Below, one piece after another: positions 26,318 through 34,985 of a stretch of DNA of 64,000 nucleotides. The notes under the pieces were generated by a model. The model had not been told where the DNA came from. It saw nothing but the letters and a program-made list of their open reading frames with translations, and ran no database searches. The translations under genes and the position numbers were made by a program. Position 1 is the first letter of the stretch; the number at the start of each line of letters is the position of its first letter. Origin of the DNA: Zhengella sp020637775 (GTDB lineage: Bacteria; Pseudomonadota; Alphaproteobacteria; Rhizobiales; Rhizobiaceae). The stretch is taken from assembly GCF_041397485.1 (NCBI RefSeq), contig NZ_JAWKWO010000001.1, forward strand, positions 372,001 through 436,000, given 5' to 3'.

Positions 26318-27094
26318 TCAGGAGGTGGAAACTGAGGCGAAGAAAAGATCGCCAGCCGATATGGTAACGATCCCGCCATTGTTCTGTTCGACCAGAAGAT
26401 AGCCCCTGGCGTCAAGATCGGCAAACCGGCCTTCCAGGACGCGATCGCCAAGATTGACCCGAACCGCCTGCCCCAGGCCGCGCGCAGCCAGAAGCCAGTC
26501 TTCACGAATGGCGGCAAATCCAAGCCCCCGGTCCCAGCGCGCCACTTCCGCCGCCATGGCCCGGACCAGAACCGGAAACAGATCCTGCGGCGTGACCGCG
26601 ACGCCGCATTCGGCCAGACTGGTGGCCGGATAGATCGTTCCGGCCGGATGATGCGCGCAATTGATGCCACAGCCGATGACAACCGCCATTGTGCCATCGG
26701 GCAATGTCTCGCTTTCCAGCAGGATGCCGTTGACCTTGGCGCCATCGATCAGGATGTCGTTGGGCCATTTGATGGCGAGCGCCTGGGGTGTTCTGGCGAA
26801 AAAGGGCCTGAGCGCCTTGTAGACAGCGAGGGCGGCGACAAGCGGAAGCGTGCCCAGACGTTCAAGCGGTGCCGGATCGTTCAAGAGCAGCGAAGCGTAG
26901 AGGTTCCCTTTCTCCGAAACCCAAGGGCGGCCGCGGCGGCCCCTGCCCTGCAACTGACGTTCCGCCGTGACCCAGAAGGCACCGCGCCGGCCCTGGCGCG
27001 CAAGGACGAACGCTTCGGCATTGGTGGACCCGACATCACCCAGCGCCACATGCGTGACGCCAGGTGGAAGCGAAGTGGCGGCCTGCGGGCTCAA
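26318..27094 (-). CDS. birA: Biotin--[acetyl-CoA-carboxylase] ligase
   Basis: Attaches biotin to the biotin carboxyl carrier protein via biotinyl-AMP. 258 residues, starting directly with the catalytic domain. The biotin/ATP loop GRGRRGRPW (about 50-58) and KWPNDILIDG (about 108-117) are visible. It lacks the N-terminal DNA-binding domain of E. coli BirA, so it is not expected to repress biotin genes. It follows nuoN by 15 nt and is probably part of the tail of the complex I transcript. Confidence 0.94.
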   Translation of the reverse strand: MSPQAATSLPPGVTHVALGDVGSTNAEAFVLARQGRRGAFWVTAERQLQGRGRRGRPWVSEKGNLYASLLLNDPAPLERLGTLPLVAALAVYKALRPFFARTPQALAIKWPNDILIDGAKVNGILLESETLPDGTMAVVIGCGINCAHHPAGTIYPATSLAECGVAVTPQDLFPVLVRAMAAEVARWDRGLGFAAIREDWLLAARGLGQAVRVNLGDRVLEGRFADLDARGYLLVEQNNGGIVTISAGDLFFASVSTS

Positions 27095-27109
27095 ACCGGT
27101 CCGCTACCT

Positions 27110-28543
27110 TCAGAAGAACGTGCGGGCAGCCGCCTGGGCAACAAGCCCCACCGGACCCGCAAACACGATGTAGAACAGCGTGAATGCACCGGAGAGACCG
27201 AGAACGAGGCCCAGTTCACTGGCCACTGGCTGAAGCTTGCCCGCCGGCTCGTCGAACCACATGATCTTGATGATCCGCAGGTAATAATAGGCACCCACCA
27301 CGGACGCCAGGACGCCGATCACGGCGAGGGCGAAGAGGTTGGCCTCGATGGCCGCCAGGAACACGGACCACTTGGCCCAGAAGCCAGCCAGCGGCGGAAT
27401 GCCGGCCAGCGAGAACATCAGGATCGTGAGGATGGTCGCCATGACCGGATTGGTCGAGGCCAGGCCCGAAAGGTCATCGATTTGCTCCACGTTGCCCTCC
27501 TTGCGCCGCATGGCGAGGATGAAGGCAAACGTGCCAAGGGTCATGACCAGATAGATGATCATGTAGATGACGACGCCCTGAACGCCGGCCAGCGTGCCGG
27601 CGGCAAGGCCAACAAGCGCATAACCCATGTGGCCGATCGACGAATAGGCCATCAGCCGCTTGATGTTGCGCTGTCCGATCGCGCCGAAGGCGCCGAGCAC
27701 CATGGATGCGATCGCGATGAACACGATGACCTGCTGCCAGTCGGTGTGCATGGGCGCAAAGGCTTCGGATACGACGCGTACGACCAGCGCCATGGCCGCC
27801 ATCTTCGGCGCGGCGGCAAAGAAGGCGGTCACGGGCGTCGGTGCGCCTTCATAGACGTCCGGCGTCCACATGTGGAATGGAACGGCTGAAATCTTGAACG
27901 CCAGGCCGGCCAGGATGAAGACGAGGCCGAAGACAAGGCCCAGGTCCCGCTGTCCATTGTTCACCGTCTCCGCGATGGCGAGGAAATTCGTGTGGCCGGT
28001 GAAGCCGTAGACAAGGGAGATGCCGTAAAGCAGCATGCCGGAAGACAGCGCGCCGAGCACGAAATATTTCAGCCCTGCCTCGGTGGAACGGACGGAATCG
28101 CGATTGAAGGCGGCGACGACGTAGAGCGCCAGCGACTGGAGTTCCAGGCCGAGATAGAGCGCCAGCGTATCGTTGGCCGAGATCATCAGCATCATGCCGA
28201 GCGTGGCCAGCATCACGAGGACCGGGAATTCGAACTTGTCGAATTTCTCCGCCTTCGCGAAGCCCACGGACATGACGAGCGTGACCACGGAGCCGGTCAG
28301 CGCCAATATCTTCATCAGCTGCGCGAACGGATCAGACGTGAACGCTCCGTTGAATGCCTTCCCGTCATGGCCGAAAAAGACCATCCAGGCCATCGCACCG
28401 ATCAGGATCGCCACGGCAAGGCCGTTGATGGTGGAGGTTGATCGCGGCCCCGAAAAGACGCCGAACATCAGCAGGGCGATCGCCCCCACCGCGACAATGA
28501 GCTCCGGCGTGGCGAGCGAGAGGCTGGTTGCGAGATCCGTCAT
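27110..28543 (-). CDS. nuoN: NADH-quinone oxidoreductase subunit N
   Basis: Antiporter-like proton-channel subunit of the complex I membrane arm, 477 residues with about 14 transmembrane helices. Family residues include the GLELQSLALYVV region and the Lys-bearing helix (AGLKYFVLGALSSGMLLYG). Two adjacent ATG codons exist at 28546 and 28543; the second has better spacing to AAGGGA. It is the last nuo gene, followed by birA. Confidence 0.96.
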   Translation of the reverse strand: MTDLATSLSLATPELIVAVGAIALLMFGVFSGPRSTSTINGLAVAILIGAMAWMVFFGHDGKAFNGAFTSDPFAQLMKILALTGSVVTLVMSVGFAKAEKFDKFEFPVLVMLATLGMMLMISANDTLALYLGLELQSLALYVVAAFNRDSVRSTEAGLKYFVLGALSSGMLLYGISLVYGFTGHTNFLAIAETVNNGQRDLGLVFGLVFILAGLAFKISAVPFHMWTPDVYEGAPTPVTAFFAAAPKMAAMALVVRVVSEAFAPMHTDWQQVIVFIAIASMVLGAFGAIGQRNIKRLMAYSSIGHMGYALVGLAAGTLAGVQGVVIYMIIYLVMTLGTFAFILAMRRKEGNVEQIDDLSGLASTNPVMATILTILMFSLAGIPPLAGFWAKWSVFLAAIEANLFALAVIGVLASVVGAYYYLRIIKIMWFDEPAGKLQPVASELGLVLGLSGAFTLFYIVFAGPVGLVAQAAARTFF

Positions 28544-28566
28544 CATGTCCCTTTTCCCGCCTTGTC

Positions 28567-30075
28567 TTACTGGCCGATCGCGGCCGTTGTCACCGCCATG
28601 TCAAGCGATGCGGTGACGTCGTTGATGAGTGCATTGACCGAAACGCTGGTCACATCGAAGATCGGCGCCGGATACACGCCGAACAGGATGGTCAGCGCGA
28701 CCAGCGGATAGATGATCACCTTCTCGCGGGTCGAAAGGTCGAGCATGCCCTTCAGCGCTTCCTTGTCGAGCTTGCCGAAGACGACCCGGCGATAGAGCCA
28801 GAGCGCATAGGCGGCCGAAAGCACCACGCCCGTCGTGGCGAAGAAGGCAACCCAGGTGTTGACCCGGAACACGCCCAGAAGCGTCAGGAATTCGCCGATG
28901 AAGCCGGATGTGCCGGGCAGGCCGACATTGGCCATGGTGAAGATCATGAACACGACGGCATATTTCGGCATGTTGTTGACCAGACCGCCATAGGCCGCGA
29001 TCTCGCGGGTGTGCATCCGGTCATAGACGACGCCGACGCACAGGAAGAGCGCGCCCGAGACGAAACCGTGGCTGATCATCTGGAAGATCGCGCCTTCCAC
29101 GCCCTGCGTGTTCATCGCGAAAATGCCCATCGTCACGTAACCCATATGGGCGACGGAGGAATAGGCAATCAACTTCTTGATGTCCTCCTGACGCAAGGCG
29201 ACGAGCGACGTGTAGACAATCGCGACCACCGAGAGCGTGAAGACGAAGGACTGAAACTCCTCCGATGCGACAGGAAACATCGGCAGGGAGAACCGAAGGA
29301 AACCGTAGCCACCCATTTTCAGGAGAATGGCTGCCAGAATGACCGAGCCGGCGGTCGGTGCTTCCACGTGCGCATCCGGCAGCCAGGTGTGGACAGGCCA
29401 CATCGGCATCTTCACCGCGAAGGAAGCGAAAAAGGCCAGCCACAGCCATGTCTGCATGGATGCCGGGAAGTCATAGGCAAGCAGATCCGGGATCGATGTC
29501 GTTCCGGCTTCCCAGTACATGGCCATGATGGCCAGCATCATCAGCACCGACCCCAGCAGCGTGTAGAGGAAGAACTTGAAGGAGGCATAGACCCGGCGCT
29601 TGCCACCCCAGACACCGATGATGATGAACATCGGGATGAGACCGGCTTCGAAGAAGACATAGAACAGCACCAGGTCGAGCGCGCAAAAGACACCGATCAT
29701 CAGTGTTTCAAGCACGAGGAAGGCGATCATGTATTCCTTGACGCGCTTTTCCACCGACTCCCAGGACGCCAGGATGCAAAGCGGCATCAGGAAGGTCGTC
29801 AGGATGACGAACAGCATCGAGATGCCATCCACGCCCATGCGGTAGGAAATGCCCCCACCCAGCCATTCGACCTCCTCCAGCATCTGGAAACCCTGACGGG
29901 AATTGTCGAACCCGGCCCAGATGAAGAGCGAGAAGATGAAGGTGAAGACGGTCGTCAGCAGCGCAACATTGCGGATGTTGCGGCGGCCGTAGCCTTCATC
30001 CTTGATCAGGAGGATGAGGAAGGCGCCGACGAGCGGCAGGAATGTGACCAGCGAAAGGATGGGCCAATCAGACAT
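28567..30075 (-). CDS. nuoM: NADH-quinone oxidoreductase subunit M
   Basis: Antiporter-like membrane subunit that translocates protons in complex I, 502 residues with about 14 helices. The broken-helix and Lys regions typical of the family are visible (KMPMWPVHTWLPDAHVEAPT near 226-245; KKLIAYSSVAHMGYV near 307-321). Its ATG overlaps the nuoL stop, indicating translational coupling. Confidence 0.97.
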   Translation of the reverse strand: MSDWPILSLVTFLPLVGAFLILLIKDEGYGRRNIRNVALLTTVFTFIFSLFIWAGFDNSRQGFQMLEEVEWLGGGISYRMGVDGISMLFVILTTFLMPLCILASWESVEKRVKEYMIAFLVLETLMIGVFCALDLVLFYVFFEAGLIPMFIIIGVWGGKRRVYASFKFFLYTLLGSVLMMLAIMAMYWEAGTTSIPDLLAYDFPASMQTWLWLAFFASFAVKMPMWPVHTWLPDAHVEAPTAGSVILAAILLKMGGYGFLRFSLPMFPVASEEFQSFVFTLSVVAIVYTSLVALRQEDIKKLIAYSSVAHMGYVTMGIFAMNTQGVEGAIFQMISHGFVSGALFLCVGVVYDRMHTREIAAYGGLVNNMPKYAVVFMIFTMANVGLPGTSGFIGEFLTLLGVFRVNTWVAFFATTGVVLSAAYALWLYRRVVFGKLDKEALKGMLDLSTREKVIIYPLVALTILFGVYPAPIFDVTSVSVNALINDVTASLDMAVTTAAIGQ

Positions 30076-32081
30076 CAGAAGGCGCTCCCGAGCATCATCC
30101 AGGTGACCAGCGCGGCGACGCCGATGAGCATCGCGAAGGCATAGTGATAAAGGTAACCGCTCTGAAGTTTGACGACGCGGTTGGTGACATCGACAACGCG
30201 GGCAGCCACGCCGTCAGGACCGAGCCCGTCAATGACAGCGCCATCGCCCTTCTTCCACAGGAAGCGGCCAAGCCACATGGCCGGGCGGACGAAGATGAAG
30301 TCATAGAGCTCGTCGAAATACCACTTGTTGAGCAGGAACTGGTAGAGGCCGTGATGGCGCCGGGCCACCTGCCGGGGCATTTCGGGGTTGGAGATGTAGA
30401 ACCACCAGGCGATCGCAAAACCGGCCAGCATGGCGATGAAGGGCGTAATCTTCACGACAAAGGGAACGTGGTGGAATTCCTCGACGAGATTGTTTTGCGC
30501 CGCCGTGAACAGCGCGCCCTTCCAGAAGGCTTCATATTCGTGGCCGTAGAAATAGCCCTCGAACAGGACGCCGGCAAACAGGGCGCCGGCCGCCAGCACG
30601 AACAGCGGCACCAGCATGACCGGCGGGCTTTCGTGGACATGATGCATCACATCGGCCGTCGCGCGCGGCTTGCCGTGGAAGGTCATGAAGATCAGCCGCC
30701 AGGAATAGAAGCTGGTGAAAAGCGCGGCAATGGCGAGCATGGAGAAGGAGAAGGCCGATACCGTGCTGTGCGAGGCAAACACGCTCTCGATGATGATGTC
30801 CTTGGAGAAGAAGCCGGCAGTCCCGATGAAGGTGCCGGGAATGCCAAGGCCGGTCAGCGCAACCGTTCCGATGACCATCATCCAGTAGGTGGCGGGGATC
30901 AGCTTGCGCAGGCCACCCATGCGGCGCATGTCCTGTTCATCGGACACGGCATGGATCACCGAGCCGGCGCCGAGGAACAGCAGCGCCTTGAAGAAGGCGT
31001 GCGTGAACAGGTGGAAGATGGCTGCGCCATAGGCGCCGACACCAAGGGCTGCAAACATGTAGCCGAGCTGCGAACAGGTCGAGTAGGCGATGACACGCTT
31101 GATGTCGTTCTGCACCAGTCCGACGGTGGCGGCAAAGAACGCGGTGATCGAGCCGATGATCGTGACGACCAGCAAGGCCGTGTGCGACAGTTCGAAAAGG
31201 GGCGACAGGCGCGCGACCATGAACACGCCAGCGGTCACCATGGTGGCAGCGTGAATGAGCGCCGAGACAGGCGTCGGCCCCTCCATCGCATCCGGCAGCC
31301 AGGTGTGCAGCAGGAACTGCGCCGACTTGCCCATCGCGCCCATGAACAGCAGCAGGCAGACGATGGTGATGGCGCCTTGCCGATCAAGCGCGTTGCCGAG
31401 GAAATTCAGAACCGGCTCACCACTGGCCGCACCCTCGGCTGGCAGGAATGTGGCGGCATTGGCGAAGATCGTGTCGAACGACACCGAGCCGAACAGGACG
31501 AAGACACCGAAAATGCCGAGCGCAAATCCGAAGTCGCCGACGCGGTTGACGATGAAGGCCTTCATCGCCGCGGCGTTTGCCGAAGGCTTCTTGTACCAGA
31601 AGCCGATGAGCAGATAGGACGCCAGGCCGACGCCTTCCCAGCCGAAGAACATCTGTACCAGGTTGTCGGAGGTCACCAGCATCAGCATGGCGAAGGTGAA
31701 CAGCGACAAATAGGCGAAGAAGCGCGGCCGGTCGGGATCGTGGTGCATGTAGCCGATCGAATAGATATGCACCAGCGCGGAAACCGTGTTGACGACGACC
31801 AGCATGACGGCCGTCAGCGTGTCGATGCGCAAGGCCCAGTCGACCGCGAAATCGCCCGACTGGATGAACGCCAGGACCGGGACCACGATGGCATGGGCCT
31901 GGTGCCCCTCGCCGCCATGGGCCATGGCCACGGTGAAAAAGGCGACCCAGGACAGCAGCGCCGAGACGACCAGAAGGCCAGACGTGACATATTCGGACGC
32001 CTTGGCACCGATGGAGCGGCCAAACAGACCGGCAATCAGGAAACCGATGAGCGGCAGGAAGACAATCGCTTGATACATCAT
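30075..32081 (-). CDS. nuoL: NADH-quinone oxidoreductase subunit L
   Basis: Distal antiporter-like subunit of complex I, 668 residues. Sixteen or so helices are expected, plus the long lateral helix near the C-terminus. Signature stretches are KSAQFLLHTWLPDAMEGPTP and IKRVIAYSTCSQLGYMFAAL. Two Met codons open the frame (32081 and 32078); GGGA lies 9 nt before the first. The end overlaps nuoM. Confidence 0.97.
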   Translation of the reverse strand: MMYQAIVFLPLIGFLIAGLFGRSIGAKASEYVTSGLLVVSALLSWVAFFTVAMAHGGEGHQAHAIVVPVLAFIQSGDFAVDWALRIDTLTAVMLVVVNTVSALVHIYSIGYMHHDPDRPRFFAYLSLFTFAMLMLVTSDNLVQMFFGWEGVGLASYLLIGFWYKKPSANAAAMKAFIVNRVGDFGFALGIFGVFVLFGSVSFDTIFANAATFLPAEGAASGEPVLNFLGNALDRQGAITIVCLLLFMGAMGKSAQFLLHTWLPDAMEGPTPVSALIHAATMVTAGVFMVARLSPLFELSHTALLVVTIIGSITAFFAATVGLVQNDIKRVIAYSTCSQLGYMFAALGVGAYGAAIFHLFTHAFFKALLFLGAGSVIHAVSDEQDMRRMGGLRKLIPATYWMMVIGTVALTGLGIPGTFIGTAGFFSKDIIIESVFASHSTVSAFSFSMLAIAALFTSFYSWRLIFMTFHGKPRATADVMHHVHESPPVMLVPLFVLAAGALFAGVLFEGYFYGHEYEAFWKGALFTAAQNNLVEEFHHVPFVVKITPFIAMLAGFAIAWWFYISNPEMPRQVARRHHGLYQFLLNKWYFDELYDFIFVRPAMWLGRFLWKKGDGAVIDGLGPDGVAARVVDVTNRVVKLQSGYLYHYAFAMLIGVAALVTWMMLGSAF

Positions 32082-32094
32082 GGCGGCGTTTCCC

Positions 32095-32403
32095 TTAGCC
32101 CTTCATCATGTTGACGTCTTCGACCGAGATCGAACCGCGGTTGCGGAAGAAGACGACGAGGATTGCAAGGCCGATCGCGGCTTCCGCCGCCGCGACGGTG
32201 AGAATGAACAGCGCGAAAACCTGACCGACGAGGTCGTTCAAGGCAGCCGAGAAGGCCACGAAATTCAGATTGACCGACAGCAGGATCAGTTCGATCGACA
32301 TCAGGATGACGATGATGTTCTTGCGGTTCAGGAAAATGCCGAACACGCCGATGGTGAACAGGACGGCTGACAGGGTCAGATAGTGGCCGATACCGATTTC
32401 CAT
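32095..32403 (-). CDS. nuoK: NADH-quinone oxidoreductase subunit K
   Basis: Small MnhC-like membrane subunit of complex I, 102 residues and three transmembrane helices. The conserved membrane Glu residues lie in MSIELILLSVNLNF (about Glu37) and AAAEAAIGLAILV (about Glu73). It is spaced 13 nt before nuoL and 14 nt after nuoJ. Confidence 0.97.
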   Translation of the reverse strand: MEIGIGHYLTLSAVLFTIGVFGIFLNRKNIIVILMSIELILLSVNLNFVAFSAALNDLVGQVFALFILTVAAAEAAIGLAILVVFFRNRGSISVEDVNMMKG

Positions 32404-32417
32404 GATTGAGACCTCTC

Positions 32418-33038
32418 TCAGATGCCCTTGCCCGACTCGACCTTGCGCACCTCGATCGCGGTGCGGTGGTCCCGCGCCACCTGCTCGGCGATGACCTGGC
32501 GCTTGACGCCTTCCTTGTGGCGCAGCGTCAGGACAATTGCGCCGATCATCGCCACCAGCAGGATGATGCCGGCGACCTGGAACGCGTAGACATAGTCGGT
32601 GTAGAGAATGTCGCCCAACTGGGCGGTGTTGTGCCGTTCGGCGAGATCGCGGATCGGCTGCGCAGAGCCGGAAGCGACCTCCGGCGACAGCGTGTAGCCG
32701 CCAAGCACGACGGCCAGTTCCGCCACCAGCACGATGCCGACGAGTGCGCCGATCGGCGCATATTGCAATGCTCCGGCCTTCAGTTCCGCGAAATCCACGT
32801 CAAGCATCATGACAACGAACAGGAACAGGACCGCCACGGCGCCGACATAGACGATGAGGAGGATCATGGCGAGGAATTCAGCGCCGGTCAGCAGGAAGAG
32901 CGCCGCGGCGTTGAAGAAGGTGAGAATGAGGAAAAGAACGGAATGCACCGGGTTGCGCGCCGCGATGACCATCAGGGCCGACGCAACCGCAACAAAGGCG
33001 AATAGATAGAAAAACGCCGCCGCCAATCCTGTGAGCAT
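32418..33038 (-). CDS. nuoJ: NADH-quinone oxidoreductase subunit J
   Basis: Membrane subunit of complex I, 206 residues with five helices, including the conserved third helix EFLAMILLIVYVGAVAVLFL. The start at 33038 (MLTGLAAAFF) has GGGGG upstream; the extra in-frame codons to 33059 are less likely. A 197-nt gap separates it from nuoI, the longest gap within the operon. Confidence 0.96.
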   Translation of the reverse strand: MLTGLAAAFFYLFAFVAVASALMVIAARNPVHSVLFLILTFFNAAALFLLTGAEFLAMILLIVYVGAVAVLFLFVVMMLDVDFAELKAGALQYAPIGALVGIVLVAELAVVLGGYTLSPEVASGSAQPIRDLAERHNTAQLGDILYTDYVYAFQVAGIILLVAMIGAIVLTLRHKEGVKRQVIAEQVARDHRTAIEVRKVESGKGI

Positions 33039-33235
33039 GACTGCCCCCGATCCTTGCATGTGCCGCGGCGCCGCGATGGCTCCGCTTCATCGACCCTTCC
33101 GTCGCGCGAGTCCCCCGCCACGGTTCAGGTCCGGTGTCCTTTAGAGCGTTTTTCGCAGTTGCAAAACCGCCTGCCCGCTCTGGTTCAAAACTTTTTCGGG
33201 CCTGCGCGGCACCGATTGCACTTTCTGCGGCACAC

Positions 33236-33727
33236 TTAGCGGTATGGCGCGTCCAGCGACATGTTGCGGGCGATCTCCCGCTCCCACCGATCGCCGTTGG
33301 CGAGCAGCTTGTCCTTGTTGTAGTAAAGTTCCTCGCGCGTCTCGGTGGCGAACTCGAAATTCGGCCCCTCGACGATGGCATCCACCGGGCAGGCTTCCTG
33401 GCAGAAGCCGCAATAGATGCACTTCACCATGTCGATATCGTAGCGCACCGTGCGCCGCGTACCGTCGTTGCGGCGCGGGCCGGCCTCGATGGTGATGGCC
33501 TGCGCAGGACAGATCGCCTCGCAAAGCTTGCATGCAATGCAGCGCTCTTCCCCGTTGGGGTAACGGCGCAAGGCGTGCTCGCCACGGAATCGCGGGCTGA
33601 CCGGGCCCTTCTCGTTGGGATAATTGACGGTGAACTTCGGCTTGAAGAAATAGCGCATCGACAGGATGGTGGCGTCGATGAACTCTTTCAGAAGCAGCGA
33701 CTTGGCCGCTTGTGCAAGACCAGTCAT
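33236..33727 (-). CDS. nuoI: NADH-quinone oxidoreductase subunit I
   Basis: Ferredoxin-like subunit of the complex I peripheral arm carrying clusters N6a and N6b. 163 residues with two 4Fe-4S motifs: CIACKLCEAICPAQAI (about 63-78) and CIYCGFCQEACPVDAI (about 102-117). It begins 2 nt after the stop of a 63-residue membrane protein gene. Confidence 0.97.
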   Translation of the reverse strand: MTGLAQAAKSLLLKEFIDATILSMRYFFKPKFTVNYPNEKGPVSPRFRGEHALRRYPNGEERCIACKLCEAICPAQAITIEAGPRRNDGTRRTVRYDIDMVKCIYCGFCQEACPVDAIVEGPNFEFATETREELYYNKDKLLANGDRWEREIARNMSLDAPYR

Positions 33728-33729
33728 TG

Positions 33730-33921
33730 TCAGACTCCAATCACGTATGGCGCTGCGAACCAGCCGATGACCGGCAGCAGAACGAATTGCACCAGGCCGG
33801 CGGCCTTCAGCGCCGTTTTCGTTTCAGTCATGTCCACCCGGCCGGCCAGCGTGCGCAGAAGCACCCAATCGATCGCCGCGACGATCAATCCGACCAGGGC
33901 TCCGATGGCGGCCGCGCTCAT
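33730..33921 (-). CDS. 63-residue membrane protein between nuoH and nuoI
   Basis: Small protein starting MSAAAIGALVGLIVAAIDWV. It has two hydrophobic helices (about 4-24 and 40-60) joined by a polar loop containing GRVDMTETKTALK. It is fitted tightly between nuoH (2 nt upstream) and nuoI (2 nt downstream), so it is clearly translated as part of the operon. No function is known; the position suggests an accessory or assembly role in complex I. The longer in-frame extension upstream is the shadow of nuoH. Confidence 0.75.
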   Translation of the reverse strand: MSAAAIGALVGLIVAAIDWVLLRTLAGRVDMTETKTALKAAGLVQFVLLPVIGWFAAPYVIGV

Positions 33922-33923
33922 CC

Positions 33924-34970
33924 TCACGCACTCCAGCCGGTCAGCTTCAGGACGAATGCCGTGGCCACGACCATGAAGATCGAGATCGGAAGGAAGACCT
34001 TCCAGCCCAGCCGCATCAGCTGGTCGTAGCGGTAGCGGGGCACGAAGGCCTTGACCAGCGAGATCATGAAGAACACCGCCGTCGCCTTGAGAACGAACCA
34101 GATGACGCCCGGTATCCAGGTGAAGGGCGCGATGTCGACGGGCGGCAGCCAGCCGCCGAGGAACAGGATCGTCGCCAGGGCGGACATCAGGCAGATCGCG
34201 ACATACTCGCCCAGCATGTAGAGCATGTACGGGCCGGATGAATATTCCACCATGTGGCCGGCGACCAGTTCCGACTCCGCCTCGACGAGATCGAAAGGCG
34301 GACGGTTGGTTTCCGCGAGCGCGGAAATGAAGAAGATGATGAACATCGGGAACAGGCCGAGCCAATGCCAATCCAGGAAGGAATTGGGCAGACCGAGCCG
34401 GGTGCCGAGGCCGTCTCCCTGCGAAAGGACAATATCCGACAGGTTCAGCGAACCGACGCAAAGCAGCACGGTGACGATGACGAAGCCGATGGACACTTCA
34501 TAAGAGACCATCTGAGCGGCCGAACGCAGCGCGCCAAGGAACGGATATTTCGAGTTCGATGCCCAGCCGATCATGATCACGCCATAGACCTCCAGCGAGG
34601 AAATGGCGAAGACATAGAGAATGCCGACATTGATGGAGGCGACGACCCAGCCGTCGGCGACCGGGATGACGGCGAAGGCGGCAAGCGCCAGCACCGCCGA
34701 AACCAGCGGCGCCAGAAGGAACACGCCCTTGTTGGCGCCGGAGGGGATGACCGGCTCCTTGACGAAGAACTTCAGCATGTCGGCGAAGGACTGCAGCAGG
34801 CCCCAAGGCCCGACCACGTTGGGGCCGCGGCGCGCCTGCACCGCCGCCCAGATCTTGCGGTCGGCATAGATCACATAGGCGACGTAGATCAGCAGGATCA
34901 CCAGCAGCGCCAGCGACTGGATGACGATCAGCAGTGTCGGCCAGACATAGGTGTCGAAGAAAAGGTCCAT
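33924..34970 (-). CDS. nuoH: NADH-quinone oxidoreductase subunit H
   Basis: Membrane subunit forming the quinone chamber at the interface of the complex I arms. 348 residues, about eight helices. Conserved stretches include RRGPNVVGPWGLLQSFADMLK (split here; quinone-site region near 42-62), AETNRPPFDLVEAESELVAG (about 218-237), and the acidic loops. It begins 15 nt after the nuoG stop. Confidence 0.97.
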   Translation of the reverse strand: MDLFFDTYVWPTLLIVIQSLALLVILLIYVAYVIYADRKIWAAVQARRGPNVVGPWGLLQSFADMLKFFVKEPVIPSGANKGVFLLAPLVSAVLALAAFAVIPVADGWVVASINVGILYVFAISSLEVYGVIMIGWASNSKYPFLGALRSAAQMVSYEVSIGFVIVTVLLCVGSLNLSDIVLSQGDGLGTRLGLPNSFLDWHWLGLFPMFIIFFISALAETNRPPFDLVEAESELVAGHMVEYSSGPYMLYMLGEYVAICLMSALATILFLGGWLPPVDIAPFTWIPGVIWFVLKATAVFFMISLVKAFVPRYRYDQLMRLGWKVFLPISIFMVVATAFVLKLTGWSA

Positions 34971-34985
34971 CGTCTTGCCGTCCCC

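Noticed and set aside
28528..32114. Two long forward open frames (28528-30144 and 30144-32114)
   Set aside because: Antisense shadows of nuoM and nuoL; His/Asp/Glu/Gln-rich translations typical of the complement of membrane-protein genes.
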